DNA from: Sphingobacteriales bacterium TSM_CSM | GTDB lineage: Bacteria > Bacteroidota > Bacteroidia > Chitinophagales > UBA2359 | Length of the DNA: 51,220 nt | NCBI GenBank assembly: GCA_002212725.1 | Contig: MTCR01000145.1 | Location: 1 to 51,220 of the forward strand | Direction of reading: 5' to 3' | In this document: piece after piece, positions 1-9,345 of the stretch | Layout: every line of letters begins with the position of its first letter | Position numbering within the stretch: the first letter of the stretch is position 1 | The notes under the pieces: generated by a model | The model's database searches: none | What the model saw: only the letters and a program-made list of their open reading frames with translations | Told to the model about the DNA's origin: nothing | Program-made: the position numbers and the translations under genes

Positions 1-1250
1 AGTTGCTTAATGCTTAACGACATTTTGCGTTCATCGCGGTTAAGGGTAACAATTTTGGCTTCCAGTTCCTGCCCCACTTTAAAGTATTCGCGGGCATTAA
101 TGGGTTGGTTTGACCAGGAAACTTCCGAAACGTGTATAAGCCCTTCAACGCCGGGGGTTATTTCAAGGAAAGCGCCGTAATCTTCAATATTAACCAGTTT
201 ACCGCGTACTACCGAGCCTTCGCCAAGCGATGCGTCAAGTACTTCCCACGGGTGCGGGGTAAGTTGTTTAAGACCCAGCGAAATGCGTTTTTTGGCATCG
301 TCAAACTCAATAACTACCACGTTAATTTTCTGGTTCAGTTCCAGCACTTCCGAGGGGTGGTTAATTCTGCCCCATGAAATATCGGTAATATAGAGCAGGC
401 CATCTACGCCGCCAAGGTCAATAAATGCGCCGAAATCGGTAATGTTTTTAACCGTACCTTCCAGCACCTGGCCTTTTTCAAGCTGGGCAATAATGCGCTG
501 CCGTTGTTCGGCAAGGTCGCTTTCAATAAGCGCTTTGTGCGATACCACGGCATTTTTAATGGTTTCATTAATTTTAACCACTTTAAAGTCCATGGTTTTG
601 CCAACATAGGCATCATAGTCAATAATGGGCTTAACGTCAATTTGCGAGCCGGGAAGGAAGGTTTCCAGCCCAAAAACATCTACAATTAAACCGCCTTTTG
701 TTTTGCTGATGATGGTGCCTTGCACTATTCTGTCTTCGGCATGGGCATTTACAATGCTTTCCCATGCTCTTAAGAGTTTGGCGCTCTTTCTGGAGAGGAT
801 GAGTTGACCGTTTTTGTCTTCCTTTTCAACTACATATACCTCTACCACATCGCCCACTTTAAGGTTGGGTAAATCGCGAAATTCCGATACAGATACCAAA
901 CCATCGGATTTAAACCCTACGTCCAGCACCACATCGGTATTGCTGATGGCTTCCACCCGGCCTTTAATAATGTCGTTTTTGGCAAATGTTTTGAACGTGC
1001 TGTCGTACAGGTTAATATAATTGGCGCGTTCCTGCTTGGAGTAGCTTTTTTCTGCACGTTTGCCCAAGGTCCAGTCAAAATCATCGTGTTGTGCGGGAGT
1101 TGCTTCTTCTTTTTCTTTTAAAATTTCTCTCACATCTCCCTCTTCTTCGGTTGCTTCTTCGGTTTTTGTGCCGGAATTTGTCTCTGCAACCTGTTGTTCA
1201 ATGTCGCCCGATGCTTTTTCGTACTCTTCTTCAGAATTGTGGTCGGGCAT
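1..1250 (-). CDS. rpsA: 30S ribosomal protein S1, 3' end cut by window edge
   Basis: S1 binds mRNA on the 30S subunit and helps deliver it to the decoding channel. About 416 codons are visible. An acidic Glu-rich N-terminal extension of about 60 residues is followed by four successive S1/OB-fold repeats. The third and fourth carry the typical motifs TDFGAFIDLGGVDGLLY and EDYGAFLEITPGVEGLIHVSE, and a fifth presumably begins at the window edge. I chose the ATG ending at 1250. An in-frame TTG at 1280 would give an N-terminus starting MTEQDLE and is a fair alternative. A consensus Bacteroidota promoter lies upstream at 1349-1379. The repeat number and spacing make the identification firm; only the C-terminus is unseen. 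Confidence 0.96.
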   Translation of the reverse strand, partial: MPDHNSEEEYEKASGDIEQQVAETNSGTKTEEATEEEGDVREILKEKEEATPAQHDDFDWTLGKRAEKSYSKQERANYINLYDSTFKTFAKNDIIKGRVEAISNTDVVLDVGFKSDGLVSVSEFRDLPNLKVGDVVEVYVVEKEDKNGQLILSRKSAKLLRAWESIVNAHAEDRIVQGTIISKTKGGLIVDVFGLETFLPGSQIDVKPIIDYDAYVGKTMDFKVVKINETIKNAVVSHKALIESDLAEQRQRIIAQLEKGQVLEGTVKNITDFGAFIDLGGVDGLLYITDISWGRINHPSEVLELNQKINVVVIEFDDAKKRISLGLKQLTPHPWEVLDASLGEGSVVRGKLVNIEDYGAFLEITPGVEGLIHVSEVSWSNQPINAREYFKVGQELEAKIVTLNRDERKMSLSIKQ

Positions 1251-1348
1251 TTCGTTTAATTCAAGATCTTGTTCAGTCAAAATGACTAAGTTTTTAATTG
1301 TTAACAAATAGGGTACCGATTTTGCTTTAATTTTTTAAAAAGCGGACA

Positions 1349-1379
1349 CAAAGGTACAATTTTATTGCTTTGCAACAAA
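1349..1379 (-). promoter_or_regulatory. Promoter of rpsA (TTTG-N19-TACCTTTG)
   Basis: Read on the minus strand, TTTG (1379-1376) is followed after exactly 19 bases by TACCTTTG (1356-1349). This matches the -33/-7 consensus of the Bacteroidota primary sigma factor, TTTG and TAnnTTTG. Transcription would start near 1342, giving a leader of about 90 bases before the rpsA ATG. Confidence 0.75.
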
Positions 1380-1397
1380 ATTAATTCCGGTTCATTT

Positions 1398-1428
1398 TTT
1401 GTAAACCGGGCATTAAATTTTATTTTTG
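1398..1428 (+). promoter_or_regulatory. Promoter of the PAS/exonuclease gene (TTTG-N19-TATTTTTG)
   Basis: TTTG at 1398-1401 is followed after exactly 19 bases by TATTTTTG at 1421-1428, a full match to the Bacteroidota promoter pattern. The expected transcription start, near 1435, lies downstream of the first in-frame ATG at 1365. That supports the ATG at 1521 as the true start of the following gene. It lies back to back with the rpsA promoter. Confidence 0.7.
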
Positions 1429-1520
1429 GCGTTGCAAGTGCCTTATATATTGTGGTTGTTCAACCCTGTTGGGTATTTGGGGGTGTTGTTAGCTGCTTTT
1501 TTACCAATTTCCTGCGCTGT

Positions 1521-3032
1521 ATGTTAAAACCTTCTGACCGCCAACTTGCTGTGTTAATATTTACCGGAGCGCTGTATTGTTGCAGCGTACTGCTTGCCGG
1601 CACTATTTTGTTTGTAATGTTACCGCAGCAGTTGCAGGCAGCTTTTACTCAAATGTTAAACGGGCAGGCGTTGTTGATCCTGTTTTTTTTCTGCTCGGGT
1701 GGAGCAATTGTGGTAGGAGGGGTAAGGTGGTTTTTGCACAATTATTACCTGCCGGTTGAAAAAATGAAAGCAGACCTGCGCATTATAGAAAAAACCAACC
1801 TCAAGTATCGCATTCCCGAACAGGGAGGTTGGCAGTTGCGGCAACTTATACGCTCCATGAACCACATGGGCGAGTATTTTGTGCAGGAACACCAGCAGCT
1901 GCAATCTAAAATTGACATGGCCAAGGCGCGGGCAGAATATGAAAAAAATACTTTGGCGGGTCTCATAGATGAATTGTCAGACGGTGTAATAGTGTGTGAT
2001 TTATATGAGCGTGTGGTATTGTACAACAAAAAGGCTAAGAAAATTTTTGGAACAAGGCAGCAATTTATAGGCTTGGGAAGAAAATTTAACAAAATTATTA
2101 GCTCCGAATTGTTTGAGCAAGCAGTAACCGAACTGCAACGCAAACTTGCCGGCAATTTTGCCGAACTGGAAGATATTGACCATTATTTTAACCTTACCCT
2201 CGACGGGCAAATCATAAACATTAGTGCTGTACCTGTATTTGTGGGCGAAACTACGCTGAACGGGGTTATTTTTATTGCCCGAACCGCAACAGAACCGGTA
2301 CGGTTGCCTGCCCATAACCCGAATATAGAAGCGCAAACCATTATGGCTACCGGTGCCAAAGTACAATCGCAGGGCAGGTTTTATGATTTTGACATACTTA
2401 CCGACCGCCAACCTGCCGAATTGCTTAACCGCCCCCTGCTTAACCTTAGTTTTACGGTTTTTGATACCGAAACCACCGGGCTAAATCCTTCGGGTGGAGA
2501 TGAACTGGTTTCTTTGGGTGCTGTAAGGGTGGTAAACGGCCATGTGCTGGAAAACGAATGTTTTTACACACTCATTCGCCCCAATAAACCCATACCAATA
2601 GCCGCCACGCTTATACATGGCATAAGCAACGATATGGTTGCTGCCGCGCCTTCCTGTACCGATGTGCTGCATTATTTTTACCAGTTTGCCGAAGATACGG
2701 TATTGGCCGGTCACAATATTGCCTTTGATATGCGCTTTCTTAAAATGAAAGAGCCGCTTACTGGTTTGCTCTTTAATCATGCCATATTAGATACGCTCTT
2801 GCTTTCGAGCGTGGTACACCGGCAACAGGAAACCCACCACTTAGATGCCCTTGCGCGGCGTTTTGGCATTGAAGACCCTTTTACCCGCCGCCACCATGCC
2901 CTTGGCGATGCGCTGTTAACCGCCCATATTTTGGTTTGTCTTTTCCCTTTGCTTAAAGATATGGGAATTGTTACCTTGGGACAGGCACTTGAAGCAAGCC
3001 GTAACAGCCGGTATTCGGGTTTAGCGTATTAA
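1521..3032 (+). CDS. Membrane-anchored PAS domain protein with DEDDh 3'-5' exonuclease (DnaQ-like)
   Basis: The predicted protein has 503 residues. Two hydrophobic segments (about residues 8-30 and 49-70) are followed by a HAMP-like stretch (about 73-115), a coiled region and a PAS-like domain (about 145-250, with LSDGVIVCD). The C-terminal RNase T/DnaQ exonuclease domain runs from about 312 to 495. Its catalytic residues are visible: D315 and E317 in FDTETTG, D403 in HNIAFD, and H458 with D463 in HHALGD, the DEDDh arrangement. Such enzymes remove nucleotides from 3' ends and resemble the epsilon subunit of DNA polymerase III. The sensor-like front part suggests a membrane-tethered, signal-responsive nuclease, which is inference. 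The frame is open from an earlier ATG at 1365, but that lies upstream of the predicted transcription start. The gene converges on the PBP gene. Confidence 0.85.
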   Translation: MLKPSDRQLAVLIFTGALYCCSVLLAGTILFVMLPQQLQAAFTQMLNGQALLILFFFCSGGAIVVGGVRWFLHNYYLPVEKMKADLRIIEKTNLKYRIPEQGGWQLRQLIRSMNHMGEYFVQEHQQLQSKIDMAKARAEYEKNTLAGLIDELSDGVIVCDLYERVVLYNKKAKKIFGTRQQFIGLGRKFNKIISSELFEQAVTELQRKLAGNFAELEDIDHYFNLTLDGQIINISAVPVFVGETTLNGVIFIARTATEPVRLPAHNPNIEAQTIMATGAKVQSQGRFYDFDILTDRQPAELLNRPLLNLSFTVFDTETTGLNPSGGDELVSLGAVRVVNGHVLENECFYTLIRPNKPIPIAATLIHGISNDMVAAAPSCTDVLHYFYQFAEDTVLAGHNIAFDMRFLKMKEPLTGLLFNHAILDTLLLSSVVHRQQETHHLDALARRFGIEDPFTRRHHALGDALLTAHILVCLFPLLKDMGIVTLGQALEASRNSRYSGLAY

Positions 3033-3088
3033 CTCCATGCCGGCGTCGGGTCAAAACGCAAAAAGGAGATTGGGCAAAGCAGCAATGG

Positions 3089-5473
3089 TTAGTCAAACTG
3101 GTTGTTATAGTCAAAGGTGCGACGGGTGGTATCGGTTTTTGCAGCGGTGCTATCGGGTTCGGCGGCGGCAGATGTGCCGTCTTCGGCACCCACATACGGT
3201 ATGTCGTATTTGTTGCAATCCAGTTCAATACTGCGCATTACCGATTGCGAGGGTATTTGGAAACGCGCATTGGAACTTATTTGTGCAGTAGTGTCGGCAT
3301 ATACCTTATTGAGGAATTTGCCATAAATGGGCACAGCCATATTGGTACCCGAACCAAGGCGGGTGGTTTTAAAATGAATGGTTTTTTCATCGCCGCCCAC
3401 CCAAATACCGGCTACCATTTGGGGGGTCATTCCCACAAACCACCCATCGGAATTATCGTTGGTAGTGCCTGTTTTACCTGCCACATCGGCAGTAATGTTG
3501 TATTTCCAGCGCAGCCTGCTGGCAGTTCCGTTATCTACTACGCCGCGCAGCATGGTTATCATGGCATAAGCAGTTGCCTCGTCCATGGCTTCTACGGTAG
3601 TGGTTGAAAAACTTTGCAGTTCGTTTCCGTTTTTATCTTCAATGCGGGTAATGCAAATGGGATGGGTATAAAAACCTTTGTTGGCAAAGGTGCCATAAGC
3701 GCCCACCAATTCATAAACCGACATATCTACCGAACCCAGGCAGATAGAAGGTATTTCGTCTATATGGCTTTCTACGCCCATTTTTCGGGCAAGGCTGATA
3801 ACTGCCTGCGGGCTGAGTTGTTTCATGAGGTAAGCTGCCACCCGGTTAATGGAGTGCGCCAGTCCGGTTCGCAACGATACCATTTGGCCGTTCAGGTAGG
3901 TGCCTGCATTTTCGGGCGACCAGTTGTCGTAGTTTTCAAAGGTAATGGGCAGGTTGGGCACTTTGCTGCAGGGCGACCACCCGTTTTGCAAAGCAACCGC
4001 ATATACAAAAGGTTTAAAAGTAGAACCCACCTGCCTTTTGGAAGACGGCCGCGCGCTGTCGTATTTAAAAAATTTGTGTTTAATTCCGCCTACCCAGGCC
4101 AACACATGTCCGGTTTCGGGATCCATTACTACCATTCCGGTATGGAGCAGAAACTTGGTGTATTTTATAGAGTCTAAGGGCGACATAATGGTGTCGATGC
4201 CGTTATCGGGGTTTTTCCAGGAAAAGACCGTCATTGGGTAAGGGGTGGTAAAAGCCTTTTTAATATCCTGTTCCGGTATTTTCTGGTCTTTCATGGTAAG
4301 GTATCGTTCCGAATTTTTTACGGCCCGGTAAATGAGTTCATTGGTTCCTTCCCACAAATCGCCTTTGGGCACTTTGGCATTGGGCAGACTCTCCCAGGGT
4401 GTATGTCCTTTCCAGTGGTCGTAAAACTGTTTTTGCAGGTCGGGCATGTGCTCGTTCACAGCCTCTTCGGCATATTGTTGAATTTTTGAATTAAGCGTGG
4501 TATAAATTTTCAGTCCATCGCGGTAAATGTCAAAATTTGTGCCGTCAACCTTTACATTTTTGGTTGCCCAGTCTTTTACCTCTGCCTTTATGTATTCTCT
4601 GAAATAAGTTGCCAGCCCTTCGTCGTGCGTCATGGGGCTGAATTTAATGTCTAAGCCCAGCTTGCTGATAGAGTCGCGCTGCATAGAGCTTATTTTTCCA
4701 TACCTGTACATTTGTTGCAATACCACGTTTCGCCTTTCCAGGGCATTGTTGGGGTTGCGGCGCGGGTTGTACCGGGTAGTGCCTTTCAGCATACCCACCA
4801 ACATGGCTCCCTGATGCATTTTAAGCGAATCGGGGGGGCAGTTAAAGTAGGTTTGGGCGGCAGATTTAATGCCATAGGCATTGTTGCCAAAGGGCACGGT
4901 ATTGAAGTACATGGCCAAAATTTCTTCTTTGGTATAGCTTCGTTCCAGTTTAACGGCAATTACCCATTCTTTCAGTTTTTGCCCTATGCGGCTAAGGGTG
5001 CTTTTGGGGCGGTCGTGAAACAGGTTTTTGGCTAATTGCTGGGTAATGGTGCTTCCGCCCCCCGAGTCCATACCGCCGATAACGGTTTTTAAAATTACGC
5101 GCATCATGCCTCTGAAATCAATGCCGGAGTGTTGGTAAAAGCGGGCATCTTCGGTGGCAACCAGGGCGTTTATGGTGTGCGGGGGTATTTGTTCGTAGGT
5201 TACGTTAGAGCGGTCAACCAGGTAAAACTTGCCCAACAAAACACCATCGGAGGCATACACTTCTGATGCGAGCGAACTTTTGGGGCTTTCAAGTTCAATA
5301 AAAGTGGGCAACGCTCCCAACAATCCCTGCGATACGCCAATAAAAAGGAGGAAAAAAGCCACAATTACTCCTGCATATATTTTCCACATGCGTATAATAT
5401 GGCGTTTGTGGTCGGGTTCTTCGGGGGTTAGCATTAACCTGGTTTTATTAACCGATTCTTGCAAATTGCGCAT
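3089..5473 (-). CDS. Penicillin-binding protein 1A (bifunctional transglycosylase/transpeptidase)
   Basis: This class A PBP of 794 residues polymerises and cross-links peptidoglycan in the periplasm. One membrane anchor lies at about residues 31-55. The GT51 glycosyltransferase domain follows, with the catalytic Glu in EDARFYQHSGID (about 108) and the GGSTITQQLAKN motif. The transpeptidase domain has the active-site STFK (about 484), SIN (about 540) and KTGTT (about 666) motifs, so both activities look intact. The C-terminus is a Thr/Asp-rich tail (DTTRRTFDYNNQFD). Its length is normal for Bacteroidota PBP1A. It lies 173 bases downstream of the PorW-like gene on the same strand, and the M23/bactofilin shape genes are about 4 kb away. 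I give no gene symbol because Bacteroidota naming of these paralogues is not uniform. Confidence 0.95.
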   Translation of the reverse strand: MRNLQESVNKTRLMLTPEEPDHKRHIIRMWKIYAGVIVAFFLLFIGVSQGLLGALPTFIELESPKSSLASEVYASDGVLLGKFYLVDRSNVTYEQIPPHTINALVATEDARFYQHSGIDFRGMMRVILKTVIGGMDSGGGSTITQQLAKNLFHDRPKSTLSRIGQKLKEWVIAVKLERSYTKEEILAMYFNTVPFGNNAYGIKSAAQTYFNCPPDSLKMHQGAMLVGMLKGTTRYNPRRNPNNALERRNVVLQQMYRYGKISSMQRDSISKLGLDIKFSPMTHDEGLATYFREYIKAEVKDWATKNVKVDGTNFDIYRDGLKIYTTLNSKIQQYAEEAVNEHMPDLQKQFYDHWKGHTPWESLPNAKVPKGDLWEGTNELIYRAVKNSERYLTMKDQKIPEQDIKKAFTTPYPMTVFSWKNPDNGIDTIMSPLDSIKYTKFLLHTGMVVMDPETGHVLAWVGGIKHKFFKYDSARPSSKRQVGSTFKPFVYAVALQNGWSPCSKVPNLPITFENYDNWSPENAGTYLNGQMVSLRTGLAHSINRVAAYLMKQLSPQAVISLARKMGVESHIDEIPSICLGSVDMSVYELVGAYGTFANKGFYTHPICITRIEDKNGNELQSFSTTTVEAMDEATAYAMITMLRGVVDNGTASRLRWKYNITADVAGKTGTTNDNSDGWFVGMTPQMVAGIWVGGDEKTIHFKTTRLGSGTNMAVPIYGKFLNKVYADTTAQISSNARFQIPSQSVMRSIELDCNKYDIPYVGAEDGTSAAAEPDSTAAKTDTTRRTFDYNNQFD

Positions 5474-5646
5474 TTTAATGGGTGCTTTTATACAATACAG
5501 GGTTGAACGTTAAATTGGCAAAATACCTTTGCATTTGCAAAAGTACGTTTTTTACAACATTATTCTGCTTTTTGTTCGGGGTAATCAAACAACAGGCGCA
5601 GGGCGGGGTTTTGTGTGAAGTTGTATTTTTCGAAAGTCTGGCTTAC

Positions 5647-8600
5647 CTACTTGTAATTTTGGGTAAAAAACTGGTAGTAGGCATCAGAATCTTTGCGTTT
5701 AAAGTATTCGGTAAAATTAGATTTGGAAATGAGGAAGTACCGGTAACCGGTATCTATACCGGCAAAAACGGTGCTTTCATTTTGTTGGAGGGTACGGTAG
5801 TAAATCATGCCCTTTTCAACATCGGCAAATTCTTTTACCAGCACTACCTGTGTTTGGGGGTCGAGGAGCATTTGGTTTACCTTCAGTTTATCTACGCTGA
5901 AATTACTGCCGTTAAAATTAGACAGGTTACTGGTAAGGGCGGTAATTTGCTGCGAGTAAGCGGTGAAAGATACCACTAAGTATTGTTTTGCAGCTGCCTG
6001 AAAGGTGTAGGGGCTGCTGCCTTCGGTGCTGCCGGCAGCGGGGGTTGCCGGGCTGCCCGTATCAATATATTGTAAAATTTCCTGTGCTTTGGTTTTCACC
6101 TCATCATTGGGATATTTCTTTACAATATCTTTTAATGCGGCAATGTAGGCAGCCTTGTCTTGGGTATGCCCGGTAATAAGGGCATTGAGCAGGTCAAATT
6201 TTGGTTGCAGGGGGTTGGCTTCAAACAGGGTGTTCACCTCTTGCGAGCGTTTTTTTACCTGGTCAAAATTTTCCTGCTTATAAAAGGCATAGGTTTGCTC
6301 GTAATACTGCTCTAATTGGCGTTCTTTTTCGTTAAGTGCCTGCAAATAGTTGGCATCTTGCACCAGTTTGGCGTAGGTGGTTTCGGGATATTTTTGCAGA
6401 AGTTGGTTTTTATGCTGGGTGGCTTTTTGCAGGTCGGGGGCGGCTTTTGCTATCAGGTACTGTGTATAGTGCACCTGGGGCGAGTACTGGCTATCGGGAT
6501 AGCGGCGCAGCAGGTCGTCAAATGTTTCTGTTGCTTTGGGCAGGTTATTAAGCCGGTTTCGGTAAGCCATACCCACCGCAAACAGGGCATCGGCAATAAG
6601 CGTATCGGAGGCTGCCAGCGCCTGCGGGGTAAGTGGCAGTTGTTTAAGCAGGTCGTCAACAGAAAGCATTCCTTTTCCGGCTTTATCCATGAGTGCAGAA
6701 ATAGAGGTTGCCGAGGTATCGGCCGGGGCTGTGGCAATTACGCCCGATATTTTGCTGTTAAGGCGCCAGTTATCTACTAAGGGGCGGGTTCCCCAACGTT
6801 GGTTAAAATCGTTAAAACCGTTTGCTCTTGCTGTTTGATTATAAAAGTACCAGTTTCCGGTTTCGGGGTTTGAACCGGCGGGGTTGGCTGCATTGGCTGC
6901 GGCTTGTTTTGCTTCTTCCTCGGCTTGTTTTTTTGCCGCGGCTTCTTCTAATTGCAGAATAACGTTTTCCAGATAAGCGCGGCGGGCGGCATCGGGCATT
7001 TTGGCAATGCGTTGCAGGCTGTCTTGGAGGGTAATGGTATTGAGGTGCTCTACCAATTCAGACAAAACCGAACGTCGGTTGGCAATATCGTTGTATTTGG
7101 CAAAACTTTTAGGCAGCAAGGCAAGTGTACTGTCATAGTAAACACTGGCCTGCACATAGCGTTCCAGGTCGTAGTTCAGGTCGGCCAGTTTAAGGTAAGA
7201 GAGTCCTTTCTGGTCTTTATTGGTAGTGCTGTTTTTGGCAGATTCGCCCAGGAAAGCGTTTGCCTGTTCCATGTTGCCGTTTTCAATAGAGATTTCGGCC
7301 ATGGTAAAATAAATCTGGTCTGTTACATCGGCATATTTATTTTCCTTGGTCAGTTTTTCAAGGGCGGCTATTGCTTGTTCGGGGGTATAGGCGCCGCTAC
7401 GCATTTTGGCCTGAGCAATATTGAGTTGTGCCTGAAACTCCATATCAAAAGGCGGCTTGCTTTTAAGTACCTTTTTAAATGCGTTAAGGGCAGCGGCAAA
7501 GTTGCCGTCGCGGTTGTTTAGCTGTGCCAGTATAAAATAAGGGCGGGCTTTTTGTTTTTTGCTTTTGGTAGCTTTAATAGCGCTTTGCAGGGCAACTTTG
7601 GCTTGCGGCCAATCTTGGCGGGTAAGATAGTAATGGGCTTCAAGATTTGCCAGGTCTGCCAGTTTCTTTTTAGGAAACCGCCTGTCTTCCTTGGCAATTT
7701 TAATTATTTGCGCTGCTTCGGCGTACCATTCCTTTTCAATGTAGGTTCTTGCCAGCCAAATCATGGCATCGTAGCGTGCAGGCTTGTGTTGCATAAAGCC
7801 GCCACCTGCACTGCCTTTTGCTTCTTCCTCGGCAGTTAAGCCAATGCCGGCAAGGGCTGAGGTATCTTCTTCGGCGGTTTCTATGGTTTGAACTTCGGTT
7901 TTGTCTTTTTCTGCTTCTTTTTTGTTTTTGTCGGCAGATTTGCTTTTGTCTTCTTCGGTTTTATCGTTTTCTGCCTTGGTATCTTCTTTCAGTGGCGGTT
8001 GCGTATCGGCAGGTTTAAACTCTTCGGTTTTTGTTTCTTCATCACCACCGGTTTTTTTGCCGGTGGTGGTGGTTTTGCTTTTACTTTGTGGTACGGGTTT
8101 ACCTTTTTTCTTGGCTTTTTGTGCTTTGGCGCGTTCTTTTTCGCGTTGTTTTTTCTCTTTTTCGCGTTGCTTTTTCTTTTCTGCCAGTTCTTTCTGCCGT
8201 TCTTTTTTGCTTTTTTCCAGTTCCTTTTTCTTTTGCTCGCGGGTTTTTTCGCGCTCTTTTTTCTCTTTTTCGGCTTGTTTTTTCTTTTCGGCTGCCAGTT
8301 CTTTTTTCTCTTTCTGGGTTTCTTCGCGTTGTTTTTTAATATCCTCTTTTTCTTTGGCCTGTTCTTTTTTAACTGCCTGTTTCAGTTGCTTTTTGGGCAG
8401 TTTTCGAATGTTTTTACCAAAATTTTTGGTGATGTACTGAAAAGAACTGGATGCCGATTCTTTATCGCCTTTAAGGTAGTAAGACTGCCCGATGAGCAGG
8501 TAGCAATCATCAACCCACTTGCTGTTGGGTTTTAGTTGTATGGCCAATGAGGCTTTTTTTACCGTTTCGTCAAGGTTGGCGCTAATGGTGGTACCATCGC

Positions 8601-9018
8601 CGTTTTTAAACACATATATGGGCAATATGTCGTCGTAATTATCTTTGTGTTCCTGTTTTAGGCGCAGCACCCCTTCGGTATAGCGCAGTTTGGCGTTAAA
8701 ATAGCGGTTAAAGCGGGCGGTAAGGTCTTGCATGCGCATACCCAGCCAGCCTGCTTTATTGGGGTCTTTGGTTTTGGTAAGCCGCTTTTCCTTTTGCTCT
8801 TTAAGAGCGCCTTGTATGGTTTGGTTGGGGTCGGCCTTTATGGTAGTGGTGCCATCGGAACTGTTTAAATCCACCCCTTGCGGCTTTTTGGGCTGCGCAT
8901 ATCCCACCTGCGCCGGCAAAGCAGCCAACAACAGCAATAAAAAAATAATGAACCGGCTTTTAAACCCAACATAGCGGTATAAACCGGCACAATCAACAGA
9001 AACAATATTATAATACAT
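5647..9018 (-). CDS. PorW/SprE-like TPR protein of the type IX secretion system
   Basis: The protein has 1123 residues, with an N-terminal hydrophobic signal (IIFLLLLLAALPAQVGYA, about residues 24-41). An early TPR-like section (about 90-205) is followed by a very charged Lys/Glu-rich linker (about 205-385) full of KEKE-type runs. Many TPR-like helical pairs follow (about 410-990). The C-terminal block has a 'YRYFLISKSNFTEYFKRKDSDA' character (shortened: YFLISKSNF then YFKRKD), which I recognise from SprE/PorW proteins. SprE of Flavobacterium and PorW of Porphyromonas are TPR lipoproteins needed for T9SS secretion and gliding, thought to connect the motor/ring parts with the SprA translocon. 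No clear lipobox cysteine is seen here. The initiator is the only Met near the signal, but the signal starts about 20 residues in, so a later GTG start is possible. sprA lies 4 kb away. Confidence 0.8.
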   Translation of the reverse strand: MYYNIVSVDCAGLYRYVGFKSRFIIFLLLLLAALPAQVGYAQPKKPQGVDLNSSDGTTTIKADPNQTIQGALKEQKEKRLTKTKDPNKAGWLGMRMQDLTARFNRYFNAKLRYTEGVLRLKQEHKDNYDDILPIYVFKNGDGTTISANLDETVKKASLAIQLKPNSKWVDDCYLLIGQSYYLKGDKESASSSFQYITKNFGKNIRKLPKKQLKQAVKKEQAKEKEDIKKQREETQKEKKELAAEKKKQAEKEKKEREKTREQKKKELEKSKKERQKELAEKKKQREKEKKQREKERAKAQKAKKKGKPVPQSKSKTTTTGKKTGGDEETKTEEFKPADTQPPLKEDTKAENDKTEEDKSKSADKNKKEAEKDKTEVQTIETAEEDTSALAGIGLTAEEEAKGSAGGGFMQHKPARYDAMIWLARTYIEKEWYAEAAQIIKIAKEDRRFPKKKLADLANLEAHYYLTRQDWPQAKVALQSAIKATKSKKQKARPYFILAQLNNRDGNFAAALNAFKKVLKSKPPFDMEFQAQLNIAQAKMRSGAYTPEQAIAALEKLTKENKYADVTDQIYFTMAEISIENGNMEQANAFLGESAKNSTTNKDQKGLSYLKLADLNYDLERYVQASVYYDSTLALLPKSFAKYNDIANRRSVLSELVEHLNTITLQDSLQRIAKMPDAARRAYLENVILQLEEAAAKKQAEEEAKQAAANAANPAGSNPETGNWYFYNQTARANGFNDFNQRWGTRPLVDNWRLNSKISGVIATAPADTSATSISALMDKAGKGMLSVDDLLKQLPLTPQALAASDTLIADALFAVGMAYRNRLNNLPKATETFDDLLRRYPDSQYSPQVHYTQYLIAKAAPDLQKATQHKNQLLQKYPETTYAKLVQDANYLQALNEKERQLEQYYEQTYAFYKQENFDQVKKRSQEVNTLFEANPLQPKFDLLNALITGHTQDKAAYIAALKDIVKKYPNDEVKTKAQEILQYIDTGSPATPAAGSTEGSSPYTFQAAAKQYLVVSFTAYSQQITALTSNLSNFNGSNFSVDKLKVNQMLLDPQTQVVLVKEFADVEKGMIYYRTLQQNESTVFAGIDTGYRYFLISKSNFTEYFKRKDSDAYYQFFTQNYK

Positions 9019-9345
9019 AAGGTAAAGTCAGCTAAAGACTTAAATATTTTGCTAAAAAGCGGTGCAAACGAAATAACTTGCACCCCCTTAAAAACAATTA
9101 AGAGGGTAAAATTATTTTGAATTTTTGAAAAAAAGGACATCTGAAGTGCTTTATTTACCCAAACACTCTTAAATTGTGCAAAAAAGCAAGTTTTGGGTTG
9201 TGCTGTTGCTTATTGGCTTTGGAGGAATATTGGGCAATTGCCCGTCGGGCAGGCTCGGGGTTATGCCTGTAATACCCGAAACAACCTGAATAAGTACGTT
9301 TGTTTAAGCCCTTCAGTACAATAAAGATACAATACCCTCTTTGTC
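9019..9345. other. Divergent intergenic region between porW-like and M23 genes
   Basis: These 327 bases hold no credible gene. The region contains a perfect palindrome GGGCAATTGCCC (9232-9243) that runs into GCCCGTCGGGC (9240-9250), which could form a hairpin or a protein-binding site. TACGTTTG at 9295-9302 resembles a -7 element for the plus-strand M23 gene, but I found no good -33 partner. No TAnnTTTG element was found for the minus-strand gene. Confidence 0.4.

Noticed and set aside
1365-1520. N-terminal extension of the PAS/exonuclease protein
   Set aside because: It lies across and upstream of the predicted promoter at 1398-1428, and encodes a hydrophobic sequence without family resemblance.
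7888-8535. Plus-strand Phe/Leu-rich open frames, apparently a membrane protein
   Set aside because: They are the antisense of the Lys/Glu-rich linker of the PorW-like gene (AAG/GAA codons read backwards give Phe/Leu codons).
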